Source: Gnetum montanum | Lineage: Eukaryota > Streptophyta > Gnetopsida > Gnetales > Gnetaceae | Direction: 5' to 3' | DNA: 42,802 nt | Assembly: GCA_015680685.1 (NCBI GenBank) | Contig: MNCI01010116.1 | Location: forward strand, 409,786 to 452,587 | Shown here: positions 22,516-33,662 of the stretch, one piece after another | Layout: every line of letters starts with the position of its first letter | Position numbering within the stretch: the stretch's first letter is position 1 | Program-made: the position numbers and the translations under genes | The notes under the pieces: model-generated | What the model was told of the DNA's origin: nothing | Databases searched by the model: none | The model's input: only the letters and a program-made list of their open reading frames with translations

Positions 22516-23849
22516 CTAGTATCTGAAAATTGCATACACAACTTGACATAAAAAATGTGGACCAATATAGCATGCTAACCTTCAAGAATTAGAGAGTATC
22601 ATCATTATATCAATGCATCAGCTACATCATCACCCTAACTTTGAGAGATTTCTTTTTCCATTCACGTGCACCGAGAGCCATGTCTATTATATCGAGGGAC
22701 ACAAAAATAGAGTAAACTACCAGATGGTTAACGTAAGCATACATTAATAGAAACTATCATGCTTTGAGAAAAGATTGGTACAATGTTGCAAAGACACCAG
22801 CTCAAGTGCCAACACAGACAGACCATTAGCAACACCCTTGCAACCTAATGTTAACAAGAATCTTCTGCCATCTAATCTATTAAAGCAACTCTATTTTAAG
22901 GCACTGGTCATGCAAAGCATAGAATTGGATGTTCAAGCCTCAGGATTTGACCTTTCTCACTCTTGATGCTAAGCTTGGATGAGCTAGAGTCCTGCTAGAC
23001 CTTATAGCAGGGGATACAATCCTACAGAATGCCCTCGATTCTACATACTGCCATAATTTTCTTTCCAAAGCCAGATGATGGAGGCACAATCCCATGAGGT
23101 ACTTCCTAATTTGTATACAAGCTGATGGGATGGGACTCTCACTAGGATAAACCTTCAGTGCTGAAAGGCAAGCCCACCTAAGAAGGAAAAACAGAACAAA
23201 AGTAAACAATAAGCAAGAAGCAAAAATATACTGTAACTTAACTTATGAAATGGTAATGCTAATAACCAGCCTTCGGGTCATGACCTTTTTTTAGTGCTAA
23301 TAGCCAATGATTTCTTACTCTTTTTTCACATCCAGAGTAGAAAGGACAAAGGCCCATGGTCTACAAAATTATGAATACAATGTTATTTTCTAGCTGGTTG
23401 GACTAATCTGTTTTCATGGAGGTGAACACGTCTCTTGCTTGAGAGCTCAAGAACTTACAAACCTACTGAGTAATGGGCTCTGGAACTGCAGGAAGGGAGA
23501 ACAATAGGAAGGCAGAGGCGGCTCCAACCGGTAACTACCAGTAACCGGAATCATTAACTACTACTCCCGAACATGTTAACAATTTTAAAAGTGTCAAAGA
23601 AAAAGCCATGTGGATCAAACACCACTAACTTTAATGTTATTTTATAATTCCGATTATCTCCTTCAGACCATACCATTTTCTGGTGGAAGTGCACATGCTA
23701 TGCTTAGCCATTTTTCTTTCCAAAGCACATGCTTAGTTCACCATTTTCCAAGCTAAGAGTGCTTTGCATAACAGCATCAGAAAATGAGGAAGCACTTTCA
23801 GATAAATCTGAAACTTCTGGAGACATGACGATGACAAGAAGAAGATAAC
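22516..23849. other. PNG1 intron or upstream region, no exon found
   Basis: The first exon found starts mid-codon with an acceptor at 22517-22516, so more exons must lie upstream. No match to the expected Cys-containing exon was seen. A 78-codon minus-strand open stretch at 22940-23180 follows an acceptor-like TTCTTAG but matches no part of PNG1. Confidence 0.5.
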
Positions 23850-24667
23850 AATAGAGTTGTTCATTTTCAAAACAAGATTGTTTGAAACTCGTATTTTGCT
23901 CAAAAGCTTGATCTGTTTAATGTTGCCAAAAATTGTCCAAAATGAAGGTGTCCTATGGTGAAAGAAAAAGATTTTTTAAAGAAGGAGCTACTTAGATTTG
24001 TATGCAACAAATGCAAGATCAAACGATTTGCAAGGAGTGGAACATGGTTCTAGGACTCTACAGCTCCATTACAGCGGCTGTTAAGGATTTTATTTAACTG
24101 GTCATGGAGCCTGCTAGAGAACTACTGTGTTATCCATACTAATATTTCAGAGCATATCATGGACTGGTACAATTTCTATATATTCTGTAATATTGAAGAA
24201 CAAAGTGAAAATCAAGGCCTTGGCAAAAATGTTGAAATTGTTAAGCAAATTTGATGTACCACACAGGGAAGATAACCAACGGAAAAGTAGATCCCCAGAG
24301 GAATCGAACAATCTTGCAGAAAGATATTAACTCTTGCAGTTGTTCCAAGTGGAATGACTAAAACTTTGGTGTATTTGAGCTACAAGTGGATTGTATTGGG
24401 CATTGAAATCCACAACAATGTGTGAAAGCACATGACTCTGAACGTCTGCATTGGCTGAATTATAAACACAAAATTGTAAATCACTCTAGACATCTCAAAG
24501 ATCCAATCACAGATGTGCATACAAACAGATTTGAAAGCACTTGGAACGCTGTAAAACCATTTCTACCAATATATGCACCAGCTCAATGTTATTTGATTGA
24601 TGGAGACAAGAATGCATTTTATACTTTAATCCAACACATTGCACCTTATGGTGTAATGAAAGATTGA
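23850..24667 (+). pseudogene. Merlin/IS1595-like (ISXO2-type) transposase relic
   Basis: The pieces keep the family order. Frame 1 (23850-24254): a zinc-ribbon-like CP..CP and CNKCKIKRFARSGTWF (about 24003-24050), then LRILFNWSW, then DWYNFYIFCN (24159-24189), then GLGKNVEIV (24216-24242), where the family has a VEIDES motif with the first catalytic Asp. A second frame holds KFDVPHRED (24247-24273). WIVLGIEIH (24387-24413) matches the QWVFGGIE block. The last frame (24422-24667) holds YKHKIVNHSRHLKDP and HTNRFESTWNAVKPF, the ISXO2 C-terminal signature, then a helical tail. Stops at about 23877, 23943, 24051 and 24252 plus frameshifts make it dead. Terminal inverted repeats were not identified. 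It lies upstream of the PNG1 exons, possibly in an intron. Confidence 0.72.
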
Positions 24668-25261
24668 ATAGATTGATTCATTTGTTGATCTGTTATTGTG
24701 TCGTAAATACATAAATGCATAGATATGATGATTTGAAAAAGAAATGAAGGAACGAAGATGTAATGACTTTGAAAGAAATTTAAAATAAAATTTCAACAAT
24801 CAACGTTTCTTTTCTGCTCCCCTAATTAGTGCATTGCTGATAAACACTAAATGCATCCCACAATTATTATCACAGAAAAACAATTTCCACCTGATAAGAA
24901 ATCATCAGAACAGAAGGCCTAGTCATCAACACATCTACACAAACAAATAAAATCCCAGTATAATTATTTTCTCGTCATCTTTATATACATTTCCTGAGTA
25001 CAGATTTTTTTCAATTACCTACCTTACAGATCTATATGTAATTTGCTTTTATTTGTTACAGTAAGGTGGGTGGTACCCTTTAAAAGAATACCTCAATTTC
25101 TACCATTCTAAATCTAACTTTAATCCGTGCATATTCTGTTTACTCTGGAGTGGATCAGGTCATGGCTCACCTTTTTGGTCAAAAGATTTTAAATCGCCAG
25201 TTCATACAGAAATTAAAAAGGATGTATTTTTTCCAAATTCAGTAATTCTATGACTTCAAGA
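24668..25261. other. AT-rich spacer
   Basis: I see no gene or repeat here. Base composition changes sharply to GC-rich at about 25265, which marks the LINE 5' side. Confidence 0.5.
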
Positions 25262-28200
25262 ATCACCAAAATGTCGCACCCGAGGCACCGGGATGCAACC
25301 AGGGGCCGCGCGGCGGCGAAGGCCGACCTGGACGGCCGAGCGAGAATAAAACCCGGGACAGGCAAACACAGAGGAACATCGACATGGGGCTCCAAAAGAC
25401 CCTCCGGGAGGTCTACCAACGATGCACCCCCAGTCACCCATGAAGCTGTTCAGTTGGAACTGCTGGGGACAGGGTACCCCCTACAAAAGAAATACCCTAC
25501 GCAGAATCGTGCGTGATGAGGATTGCGATATTGTCTGTCTCCAGGAGACAAAACTTCAGGCAACGGAGGCACACTTCCTCCAATGGGAGGGGTGGACTAC
25601 CCAAATGTACCCCTGCTCAGGCCGAGCTGGTGGCCTTGCCATCCTGACTCGCTGCACCATGAATCTCATGGATACATCACAATGGGCCTTCACTGTCCAG
25701 CTCCCCTCACAGGGGGTCTGGTTGACCAACTTCTACAGGGCACAAAACTGGGAGTTGCGGCTCCAAGAGTTGAAGCGGGTGGCGCGGCTGGTTCCAAACC
25801 ACAGCTCGTGGATGCTGGTGGGGGACTTCAACCAGTGCCTCCATCCATGGGAGAAATCTAGGGGAGCTGCCCCCCCCCCCCTGTTGGGAGCGACTGAATT
25901 CCAGGCCTTTCTTGCGACGTTCTCATTGGTTGACCTGCCCATTGAGAATTGTCATTTCACATGGAGTAACCGAAGAAAAGGCCCGGATTGTGTCCTCACC
26001 CGAATTGATCGGGTTTGCGTCAGCACCGACTTACTCCTCCGTTCCTCTATACGGGTTTCGGGACAAGAGAGGGTGGCCTCCGACCACCGCTCACTGACCT
26101 GCACTATCGAGTTAGACAAGTCTAGAGCTCCGCGCTCGTTCTGCTTCGAAGCAACTTGGTTAGCCAAGCCGTGGTTGAAGCCGCTAGTGGAGGAGATCTG
26201 GACAGACTACCAGCCTAGTCAAGGGGACCCCCGAAACTTCCTTCGGGCAACTTTACTTTGGCTAAAGTGGGCTATCAAGGGCCTCCTGGTGGTTGATAAG
26301 TTCTCCTTCCGAATGGGTTTGCGGGAGCTTCGGGACAAGCTGGGCTAGATCCAAGCTCGTCAGGAGGCAGGGGAGGACCTCCACACTGAGGAGCAACACA
26401 CCCTACGGCAACTTCAGGCCCTGGACCAGGAGGAGGAGATTTCCTGGCGGCAACGCTCCCGGGTGTGTTGGCTTCGGGAAGGAGATCGGCAAACCAGATT
26501 CTTCTTTGCCATGGCCAAGTCACGGGGGGGTGGCCAGCCAAGAACTCTCCGCAACCAAAATGGGGAAACCGTTGATGATCCACAATGCATGGCACAGATG
26601 CTGACACAATACTGGGGTGGGATTTGGGCCAAACGTCCCACCAGGCCAGTCTCGATCTTTGTTCCGCGGGTGTTGTGTGCGCAAGATAATGCTCGGTTGT
26701 TGGCCCCCTTCTCCTGGCAGGAACTCATGACCACGATCCAAAACATGCTGGGAGGGAAAGCACTTGGGCCTGACGACTGGACCCTCGAATTTTTCAAAAC
26801 ATTTCTAGATATCGTGGGGCCCAATTTGCTTGATGCGCTAAACCTCATGCTGGCCAGGAGACAGATCCATAGGGAGATAAACTGTTCATGAATTGTGTGC
26901 ATTCCAAAGCAAGCTGACGCACAACGGCCTGAGCAATTTCGCCCTATCGGAGTGTGCAACATGACCCTCCGAATCTTTTCTAAAATGCTGGTGCATAGGC
27001 TTGCACCACTCATGCCCAAACTGGTGGGGACTAACCAGGCAGGCTTCGTGCAAGGACGGCTCATCCAAGACCAGATCCTCCTCATGCAAGAGGTGATCCA
27101 TTTGCTTAGAACTTCGGGTTTTCCTGGGCTTTGCCTCAAGCTGGACATCACAAAAGCTTACGACACCCTAAGCTGGGAGGCATTGCAGTCCATCATGCTA
27201 CAAAAAGGGTTCGACCCGCAGTTCACCCAGCTGTGCATTCACTTGCAATCCTTGGCAGAGTTTTCCTTTGATGTGGGGGGACGGTTGTGGGGCCTCTCAT
27301 CTCCAGGAAGGGGGTTGAGGCAAGGGGACCTGCTCTCCCCCCTCCTCTTCATCATAGCCATGGATTTAATGCAACATTATTGTAGTACTTCCGGGGTGGA
27401 TGGGCTCCGCATTGCTGGGGTGATCTGCCGGGCGGAACATTATGCAGATGACACGATGTTAGTAAGTAGGGCGGCAGTCCCACAAGCACGATGCATAAAC
27501 CTGGTTGTATCTCGTTTGGTCGTCGAGTTGGGGCTGGAAATCAACAGAGCTAAGTCTGCGGCCTACTTCGTTAACGTGGATGAGCAGATGAAAGCACGGG
27601 TGACGCAAATCTTGGATATTCAGCCAGGGGCCACCGGCGACACATACCTGGGCATCCCCCTCTTCCGGTGGGGGAGGACCGTGGCGTGGGGCCATCTGCT
27701 GGAAAAGATTGAAAAAAGGGCGAGCCATTGGGCCAACAGATTCCTGAGCCGCAAGGGGCGCCTGCTGGTAGCCACAGGAATACTCATGGCGACCACGTGC
27801 TTCGTGGCTACGGTGGCCGCCCCTCCCGGTGCCGTCATCAATGCTATTAATGCTTTGGTTTGGCACTTCATCTGGGAGGGGGGCAGAGGGGGGCGCAAAT
27901 TGCACTTGGTCCGTTGGGAGCAGGTGGCGTGCCCATGCGGCACGGGCGGGCTGGGCATCACGACGTTCAAGGATGAGCTGATGCTGGGGTGGCAACGGCT
28001 CGTTCTCCGACTTTCACGGTCGCATCGGGACCCGGTCCCGTGGATTCACATTATTCACAATAAATGTCTGCTGGGAGGTGGCGGCACGGGACTCCAAGCC
28101 ATGGCAGGTGATCGCCAGACACACACAAGAGATGCAGGCTTCGGGGTGGGCAAGCCTCGAGCCCAGAGCCATCATGGCTGAAAAATATCTGCGCAGTAAC

Positions 28201-28850
28201 GTCTGGCTACGGATCTGGAAGGGGCGGCTACCAGAAAAAATTAAGGTATTTCTGTGGTTACTGGTGTGCGACGCGTTGCCTGTCCGGGCCTTGTTGCGAC
28301 GACACAGGCTGCTGGACACTGACACATGTCCTACATGCGGAGCGGCCAATGAAACCACCCAGCATTTCATTCACGAATGCCCTCGCATGCGCGACAAGTG
28401 GCACGCAGCTGGCACAGGAGGATGAGGCCCAGAGACAGAGACAGCAGGCGGAACAGGCGGAGCGGGACCGGCTTCAGGAGGAGGAGGAGCTGCGGCAGAG
28501 GCAACTGGACCGTGCCCACGAGCACAATACCCGACAATGGTTACGGGGGGGACGATGCCTGTACCTTACCTTAGGAATCAGCTGTGAGAGCTCTTGGGGT
28601 GACTTTCGTCGATATATCTGCCGAACCTCGGCGCGTTGCCACCCCAATGCCGGAGCCTCCCACGAGGATAAAGCAGACAGGAGGCGACCTTGTAGGGCGT
28701 CCAGCAGGCGGCCAACTTCATGGATACAGAGGAGCATCGAAAGACTCAACTTTCTTCATGAGCTGATGCGCCCCAACTGCGCCTGCCGGTAGCTTCCTAC
28801 GAACCCTACGTTTCCTTAGGGGGTGGGCGGGGCGTGGGGGTTGGGGGGCG
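25262..28850 (+). mobile_element. LINE (L1-type) copy 1, ORF2 nearly complete
   Basis: This GC-rich block sits in AT-rich flanks. It holds an endonuclease-reverse transcriptase ORF2 and a short 3' region with a Gln/Glu/Arg-rich coiled-coil-like frame (28430-28545). ORF1 is missing, so the copy is 5' truncated before ORF2. The 3' boundary, near the G-rich stretch at 28815-28855, abuts the inverted LINE copy 2, so no poly-A or target duplication could be set. Confidence 0.82.
25440..28425 (+). pseudogene. LINE ORF2: AP-type endonuclease, reverse transcriptase, zf-RVT
   Basis: From ATG 25440 one frame runs to about 28080. Endonuclease: FSWNCWG, DIVCLQETKL, LVGDFNQCLHPWE, FTWSNR, and SDHRSL at about 26078. 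Reverse transcriptase: FRPIGVCN (26938), NQAGFVQGRLIQDQI (about 27031), LKLDITKAYDTLSWEAL, LRQGDLLSPLLF (27315) and the catalytic YADD (27440-27451). The thumb has YLGIPLF and RKGRLLVATGILMA. Two nonsense codons (TAG 26346, TGA 26889) and one frameshift near 28080 disrupt it. The +1 frame then continues to 28425 with a zf-RVT domain (RLPEKIKVFLWLLVCDALPV, CPTCG, HFIHECP). Few lesions in 1 kb of codons suggest a young copy, or one that decayed slowly. Confidence 0.9.
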
Positions 28851-28870
28851 CTAGCCTCCTGTCACTCATT

Positions 28871-30590
28871 TCAGCGACACAGCTCTTCGGCCTCCTCCCA
28901 AACACGCAAGCACTTAGCTTGGGCCCTTACCCGCACATCCAATGCTTGCTGCAAGATAACCGTATCCCACCTGATCCTCACCTCTTCATGAACACTAGCT
29001 TCTATTTCTGCAATGACCCAATTCAGCTTGTCTTCAAGATCATCCAACATCTCCTGCATTGTGGCATCAACCTCCACAAAAACCCCAACCCTCTCCAAAG
29101 GCCACGTAGAAGAGGACTTTCCCAGTAGCCCTCATAGCCTACATCGAAGACAATGACACTCCCTCCCCCAGCCGCTGCCTACAATAAACACGTGTGAAGG
29201 AAACAAGGCGGGCTGAAGGGCTTAAAGGCTGTGCAACCTGCCAAAGGGCCAAAATGAGACCCGAATGTCTTCCCTTTCATTCTTGGTGCAACGATACCAA
29301 AAAGAACTTGGGAAGATTAACCGGCCAAGCAGCCCTCACACAACATAAGAAAGCAAAATGTGCTCCTTGCAACTTCCAAGTATTCCCCAACTACATGAAG
29401 TACCGATCAACAAGTTCAGTTGCCTCCTACCAAAGAAGAGGCAACGTAGACTGTGGAACATGCTTGCTAGCAATCTTAGGAATTGACCCGAAAAAGAAAC
29501 CCTCAATGTCTTGCAGGCCTTGCTTGGTGGGTAGGCCAACCTCACCTAACACTAGTGCCCCCAGGTAACTTGCCAACACTTCCTCCATGAGTAATTCGAA
29601 CCCCTCTAAAAGTAGTGTTGTCCCCCTACCATTGTCGAAAGAAACTAACATCTGGAAAATCAAGTTTGCCACTAGAAGCAATAGAAGATTAGCCCATCCC
29701 ATCACAGTCACAACCTCCCAAAGCTGCCTCTTCTACCAAAACACCTCCGCCTCAAGCTCAAATGTAGGCATAGTTCCCATGGCAGCCGTAGCTTCAGCCC
29801 ACAACTTGCGCATAGAGAAGCAATGTGTGTGGGGCAGAAAAAGGCCCGACTCTAAAAATCCTGGCATTGTAGGCCTTCCAAATTTGTCATTAAACAACAG
29901 TGGTAAAGAGGTCACCAACCACCTACAGGATTGGGTTCGTACCCAAATCCACCCACATTGCCACAATGAATAGGCAATGAAGAAACAAATGATCGGTCGT
30001 CTCTCTACATGATTTACATAATGGATAGTTATCATTATTGATAACCCCCTACGCTTTGAGTCTCACACGTAGCGGTAAGGCATTGTGCCTAACGAGCTAG
30101 GCGAAGCACTTGCTTTTCTCGGGGAGCCACCCCTTCCACAACCCTTTCCAGCCATCTTGATCCAAGTATTTGAGCTTCATGGTGTCTTTGGACGCCATAC
30201 CCAACGTTTCCCCCTACATTAGCTTGTGTGCATAGGCACAAAGATTTCACCACACGTGTGAGTCCCCTAGCATTGACAACCATGGTGTGTACTTGGACTC
30301 CATGATATGAGCCCACTATGATCTACTCCCCAAGTCCTACATCAATTGATTGATAATAGTTTGATGTCCCAGCATAAGGACATCTTCAAATTATAGAACT
30401 CCCAAGCCCCTTGCTGCCTTAGGCTGAGCCATTGTATCCCAACATACCAAATGCAAACAATTTCCACCTTTGCCCCTTGACTAGACGAGGCGCCTAATAA
30501 TCTAGTTGATTTCATTGATCACCCCACATGTGGGGTGGTGACAAAAGCAACATAGTGGGCACCCATAGGTGGATTCTTGGAAATAGAGGC
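28871..30590 (-). pseudogene. LINE ORF2 3' end and downstream coding-like region
   Basis: The thumb reads VINEIN (about 30525) and GGNCLHLVCWD (about 30470), parallel to VINAINALVWHFIWEGG in copy 1. The zf-RVT part has LWKGWLPEKSKCFAWLV-like sequence (about 30145-30095; the W is a stop), then YPLCKSCRETTDHLFLHC (about 30022-29970). Further 3', a GFFFGSIPKIASKHV block (about 29500) matches GFFTGHIPRTASGHI in copy 3, and a charged helical frame lies at 29098-28871. Multiple stops break it. Confidence 0.65.
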
Positions 30591-30615
30591 TTAGAAGAGC
30601 CCTCACAGCCAACAC

Positions 30616-31855
30616 CTAATCACCCAACAGGGGGAGCACCTCCCTTGGGACAATGGCTAAGAGGCTAGCAAACTGTTCATCAGTAAATGAAGTTGCAACA
30701 GAACTTGCAAGAGAGGTGGTTTCCACCCCAACCTCAATCAAAGCCTCAACAGCCAATGCTTGATCTACACATGGTGCAAAGGGCACCAAGGAATTGGCGT
30801 TTGTCCCAACCCCTAATTTAAATTTCTTTGCATTACTCGACAAGGACTCATTTTGTATCCCTATTGAAGGAGAAGGCACAAGCAACACCTTCCCCTTTAT
30901 TCCAACCAACATCCACCCACCTTAAGCCGAATTTCCTTTTGGCCTTTTGGGGGGGCTTTAGGGCCCACTTTGCACTCGTGACTGCAATGATTCATCTTGT
31001 TGCTGATCGCATAGGCCTTTGATTATCCATGGGATTCACAATTCGGCACAGCCTCCATTCACAACACATTTTCATATTCCACAATTAATTGTTCCTCTCT
31101 TGAAGGCAAATCAAGGATGACTTCCTTCAAGAGGTTTTCCAGGGATAGAGATCCCCACACGCAGAACCTAGCATAGCCCATACATTCCTTTGTCGTAGTG
31201 AATTTATCAAAGTAGATAAATTCCCCAAATTGTCCAACTAAGGTTATGAGAAAACCCTCCATCCGCAAGTCCCAAGGATCCCTAGAAATACACACCCAAA
31301 GAGGATCTCGTGAGAACAAATTAGTTTCCTTGTGTGCTCCTGGGCACTAGTATGTGAGTGCCAAGCCATGCGCCCCAAAAAACCAAGGCCTCCCCAAGAA
31401 GACCTTGTTCCTATTTGTAGGAGACTAGAACACAAACAACAAGAGGTTCCCCATGAGTGACCTCACTTGCACCCCATCGAGGGCCCAGGATGTCGTCACC
31501 CATTTCCTAATAAGGTCAATCGGAGGTCAGATGACACAAAATGGCCAATGAAGCTTAGTTCCATCATATGGAGACCCTCCATGGGTGGGCCCCTAACTTG
31601 TGACCTCATGGTGGCCCCATCCCTAACAATGACATCCATGCCCCCAATGCTAGGTCGCCAAACCCCATCTCCCTTGATGTCAAATTGTTGGTCCATCCCA
31701 TGACCACTATCGCTTAGTCCATCATTGCAATGGACCTTCCTGTGCACCACGCCCCCACCTGCATCCTCCTTGTGGTCCTCCATAACCCCTCCAACCTCAT
31801 GCTCGTCATTGCCACAGCCACACCCGCACCCGCTTCCTTTCCCACTCCCACTCAT
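30616..31855 (-). pseudogene. LINE ORF1 (DUF4283-type)
   Basis: The N-terminus (31855-31496) is Gly/Cys/Asp-rich, followed by a DUF4283-like RNA-binding region: LIGHF-like start, VRSLMGNLLLFVF, NLFSRDPLWVCI and GYARFCVWGSLS (about 31180). A low-complexity C-terminus (30912-30616) follows. Segments fall in different frames with stops. The same blocks occur at 42330-42760, where they read LIGRFISRG, VRSLSGDLLLFIF, DLFTRAPVWVRV and GFARFCVWHSLS. Confidence 0.72.
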
Positions 31856-31999
31856 TTAAGCTCGTTCTAGGTTTTTCACCTTGAAGAAGTTCTTGGAAGG
31901 GGCTTTTGCTTGATGATTTACAGCAATGTGTTATGTTTCTTCTAGCTTTCACCCTCTTATCTCCCTCTTGAAGCTCTACGGATTAGGTACAAATATTTT

Positions 32000-32560
32000 T
32001 TTTTTTTAAGTTTACTTGTGTCAATCTAAAAAGAATTTGCAGACTCAAGGAAGTTGCAAAGGACCTACAAGTGAAGACTCTACAATGTGAAGCTTGCATC
32101 ATCGACAAAGCAACAAGGCAATCATTCAAGTAGAGTAGAAAAGAATGTATAAGAAAGTTCAAGTTAGTACAACATGTGTGACCCAATGCCAATAGGAATA
32201 CTTCAGGGAAATTATTATTTCATCACCTTCATCGATGACCACACTAAAGAGATATAAATTAAATGCTTCAAATAGAAGTTGCAAATTTTTTATTCTTTTA
32301 AATCAAGAAACTTTCTCATTGAAAAGAATGTGGTTGCACCATCAGAACACTATGAACAGACAATATAGGGGAGCATGTTTCCAAAAAATTCAAAGAATTT
32401 CTAAAGAAGGAAAAGATCAAACATGAGATCATGGACCCAAGAAAACCAAACAGATTGGGGTAGCAAAATGAATTCATAAAATGCTTCTTATGTATTGATA
32501 TCTCCATACAGTCAGTATGAATGGTTTTCAAATGGCAAACTTCAAAAGCCTTGTGCATCA
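32000..32560 (+). pseudogene. copia integrase fragment
   Basis: The pre-integrase motif reads LQCEACIIDKATRQSF (about 32080-32127), and the integrase core start GNYYFITFIDDHT (about 32207-32245) matches the conserved YFITFIDDYT of Ty1/copia, including its catalytic-type Asp. A KFKEFLKKEKIKHEI-like stretch follows near 32387-32424. Stops and shifts separate the pieces. Not functional. Confidence 0.7.
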
Positions 32561-33220
32561 TTAAGTGGATGGCAGAATGGTCAAAGTTAAGGGAACTGTT
32601 TCACAAGCTAATTCCGTTAAGGTTGTTGCCCTTGGGTACATGCAGACGAAGTTGGGTCTGCAGCCCACTTTCTTCATGTACCTCCCTAGAACAAGTTTGC
32701 CATCATCTGCATTCTAGCCATTAAAAAAGGGGATTGTGAGGACTCCTACTTAGGCATGCCCATTTATAGCTAGAACAAATGCAACACGTGGAGACTGCTT
32801 ATTCAGAAAATCCAGCTCATATGTGGAGTGTTAGACTATGCCCTTCTTGTCTAATAAGGGAAAATGCCTCTTGCTAACTCAATGCTATTGATGCATTAAT
32901 TTTGGTCATAAACCAACACCCTTAATAACTCATTTTAGGAGATTACCACCTAAGGCATCTCCCACATGGATATGGAAACCCAAAAACAGTTTCAATTGGG
33001 TAGGGCAATTGTGGAGTTTGAAATTATGGTAATTAAGTTTTAAATTAAATGTAACCAATGATAAATCATAGATTCACGCTATAATTACAAAGGCTAAATG
33101 ACAGACAAATTTTTTAACTTTAGGAATAGCAACCCCAAAATATCATCATAACATGGCAAACGAGTTCTAAAAATAAAATAGCATTAGACATAAATGTTGG
33201 AACAAAAGATAGAAAAAGAT
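32561..33220. other. AT-rich, decayed copia or spacer
   Basis: No conserved motif is clear. The stretch may contain decayed integrase tail. Confidence 0.35.
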
Positions 33221-33390
33221 ATGTATCTGCATTCAAAATTAGGAGTTGTTCATGTATGAACAAGAAACAAATTAAACTGGACAGCAAAAAATACTATATT
33301 TACAAAGAGAAATGTATCTATATTCAAAATTAGGACTTTGTATGAACCACAAACAGATTAAATTGGACAGAAGAAAATACTATATTTTAA
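33221..33390. repeat. 91-bp tandem duplication
   Basis: Units start ATGTATCT at 33221 and 33312. They share TTCAAAATTAGGA, a GTATGAAC block, ACAGATTAAAYTGGACAG-type sequence and AAATACTATATTT. Differences are small substitutions and indels. Confidence 0.85.
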
Positions 33391-33662
33391 ATAAGGACAT
33401 GACAAATGAAATGCAAGTTATAAACTTAAAGCAGTTAACACAAACATAAAAAAAAAGCCAAAACCTTTTATATTTGCATAAAATTTTAAAATTTGTTAAC
33501 GTGAAATCTAAGCAAGGATAGAGAATCAAACTTGAACATTTTACGAAACTCATTTTGGAATTTAAATTTGGCTCACACTGAAAAGTTAAATAGAACCAGA
33601 AAACAAAAATTCAATGAGGTTACTAAAAATGTCTTAAAGCAACTCTCACACTTCACACAGAT

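Larger units (their letters stand above)
28850..31985 (-). mobile_element. LINE copy 2, internally deleted
   Basis: On the minus strand, ORF1 (about 31855-30616) is followed at once by the thumb and zf-RVT end of ORF2 (about 30590-29930) and a long 3' region (to 28850). Endonuclease and the catalytic reverse transcriptase core are missing. It lies tail-to-tail with LINE copy 1. Matching ORF1 is found in copy 4 (42300-42780), and a matching 3' region in copy 3. Confidence 0.75.

Noticed and set aside
22940-23209. Minus-strand open frame after an acceptor-like TTCTTAG, considered as another PNG1 exon
   Set aside because: Its translation (WACLSALKVYPSESPIPSAC...) resembles no part of PNG1, which needs the Cys-containing transglutaminase core here, and it ends in a stop.
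23850-24667. Bacterial contamination as the source of the IS1595-like transposase
   Set aside because: The frame is broken by several stops and shifts, AT-rich like its surroundings, and embedded next to plant exons; a live bacterial insertion would be open.
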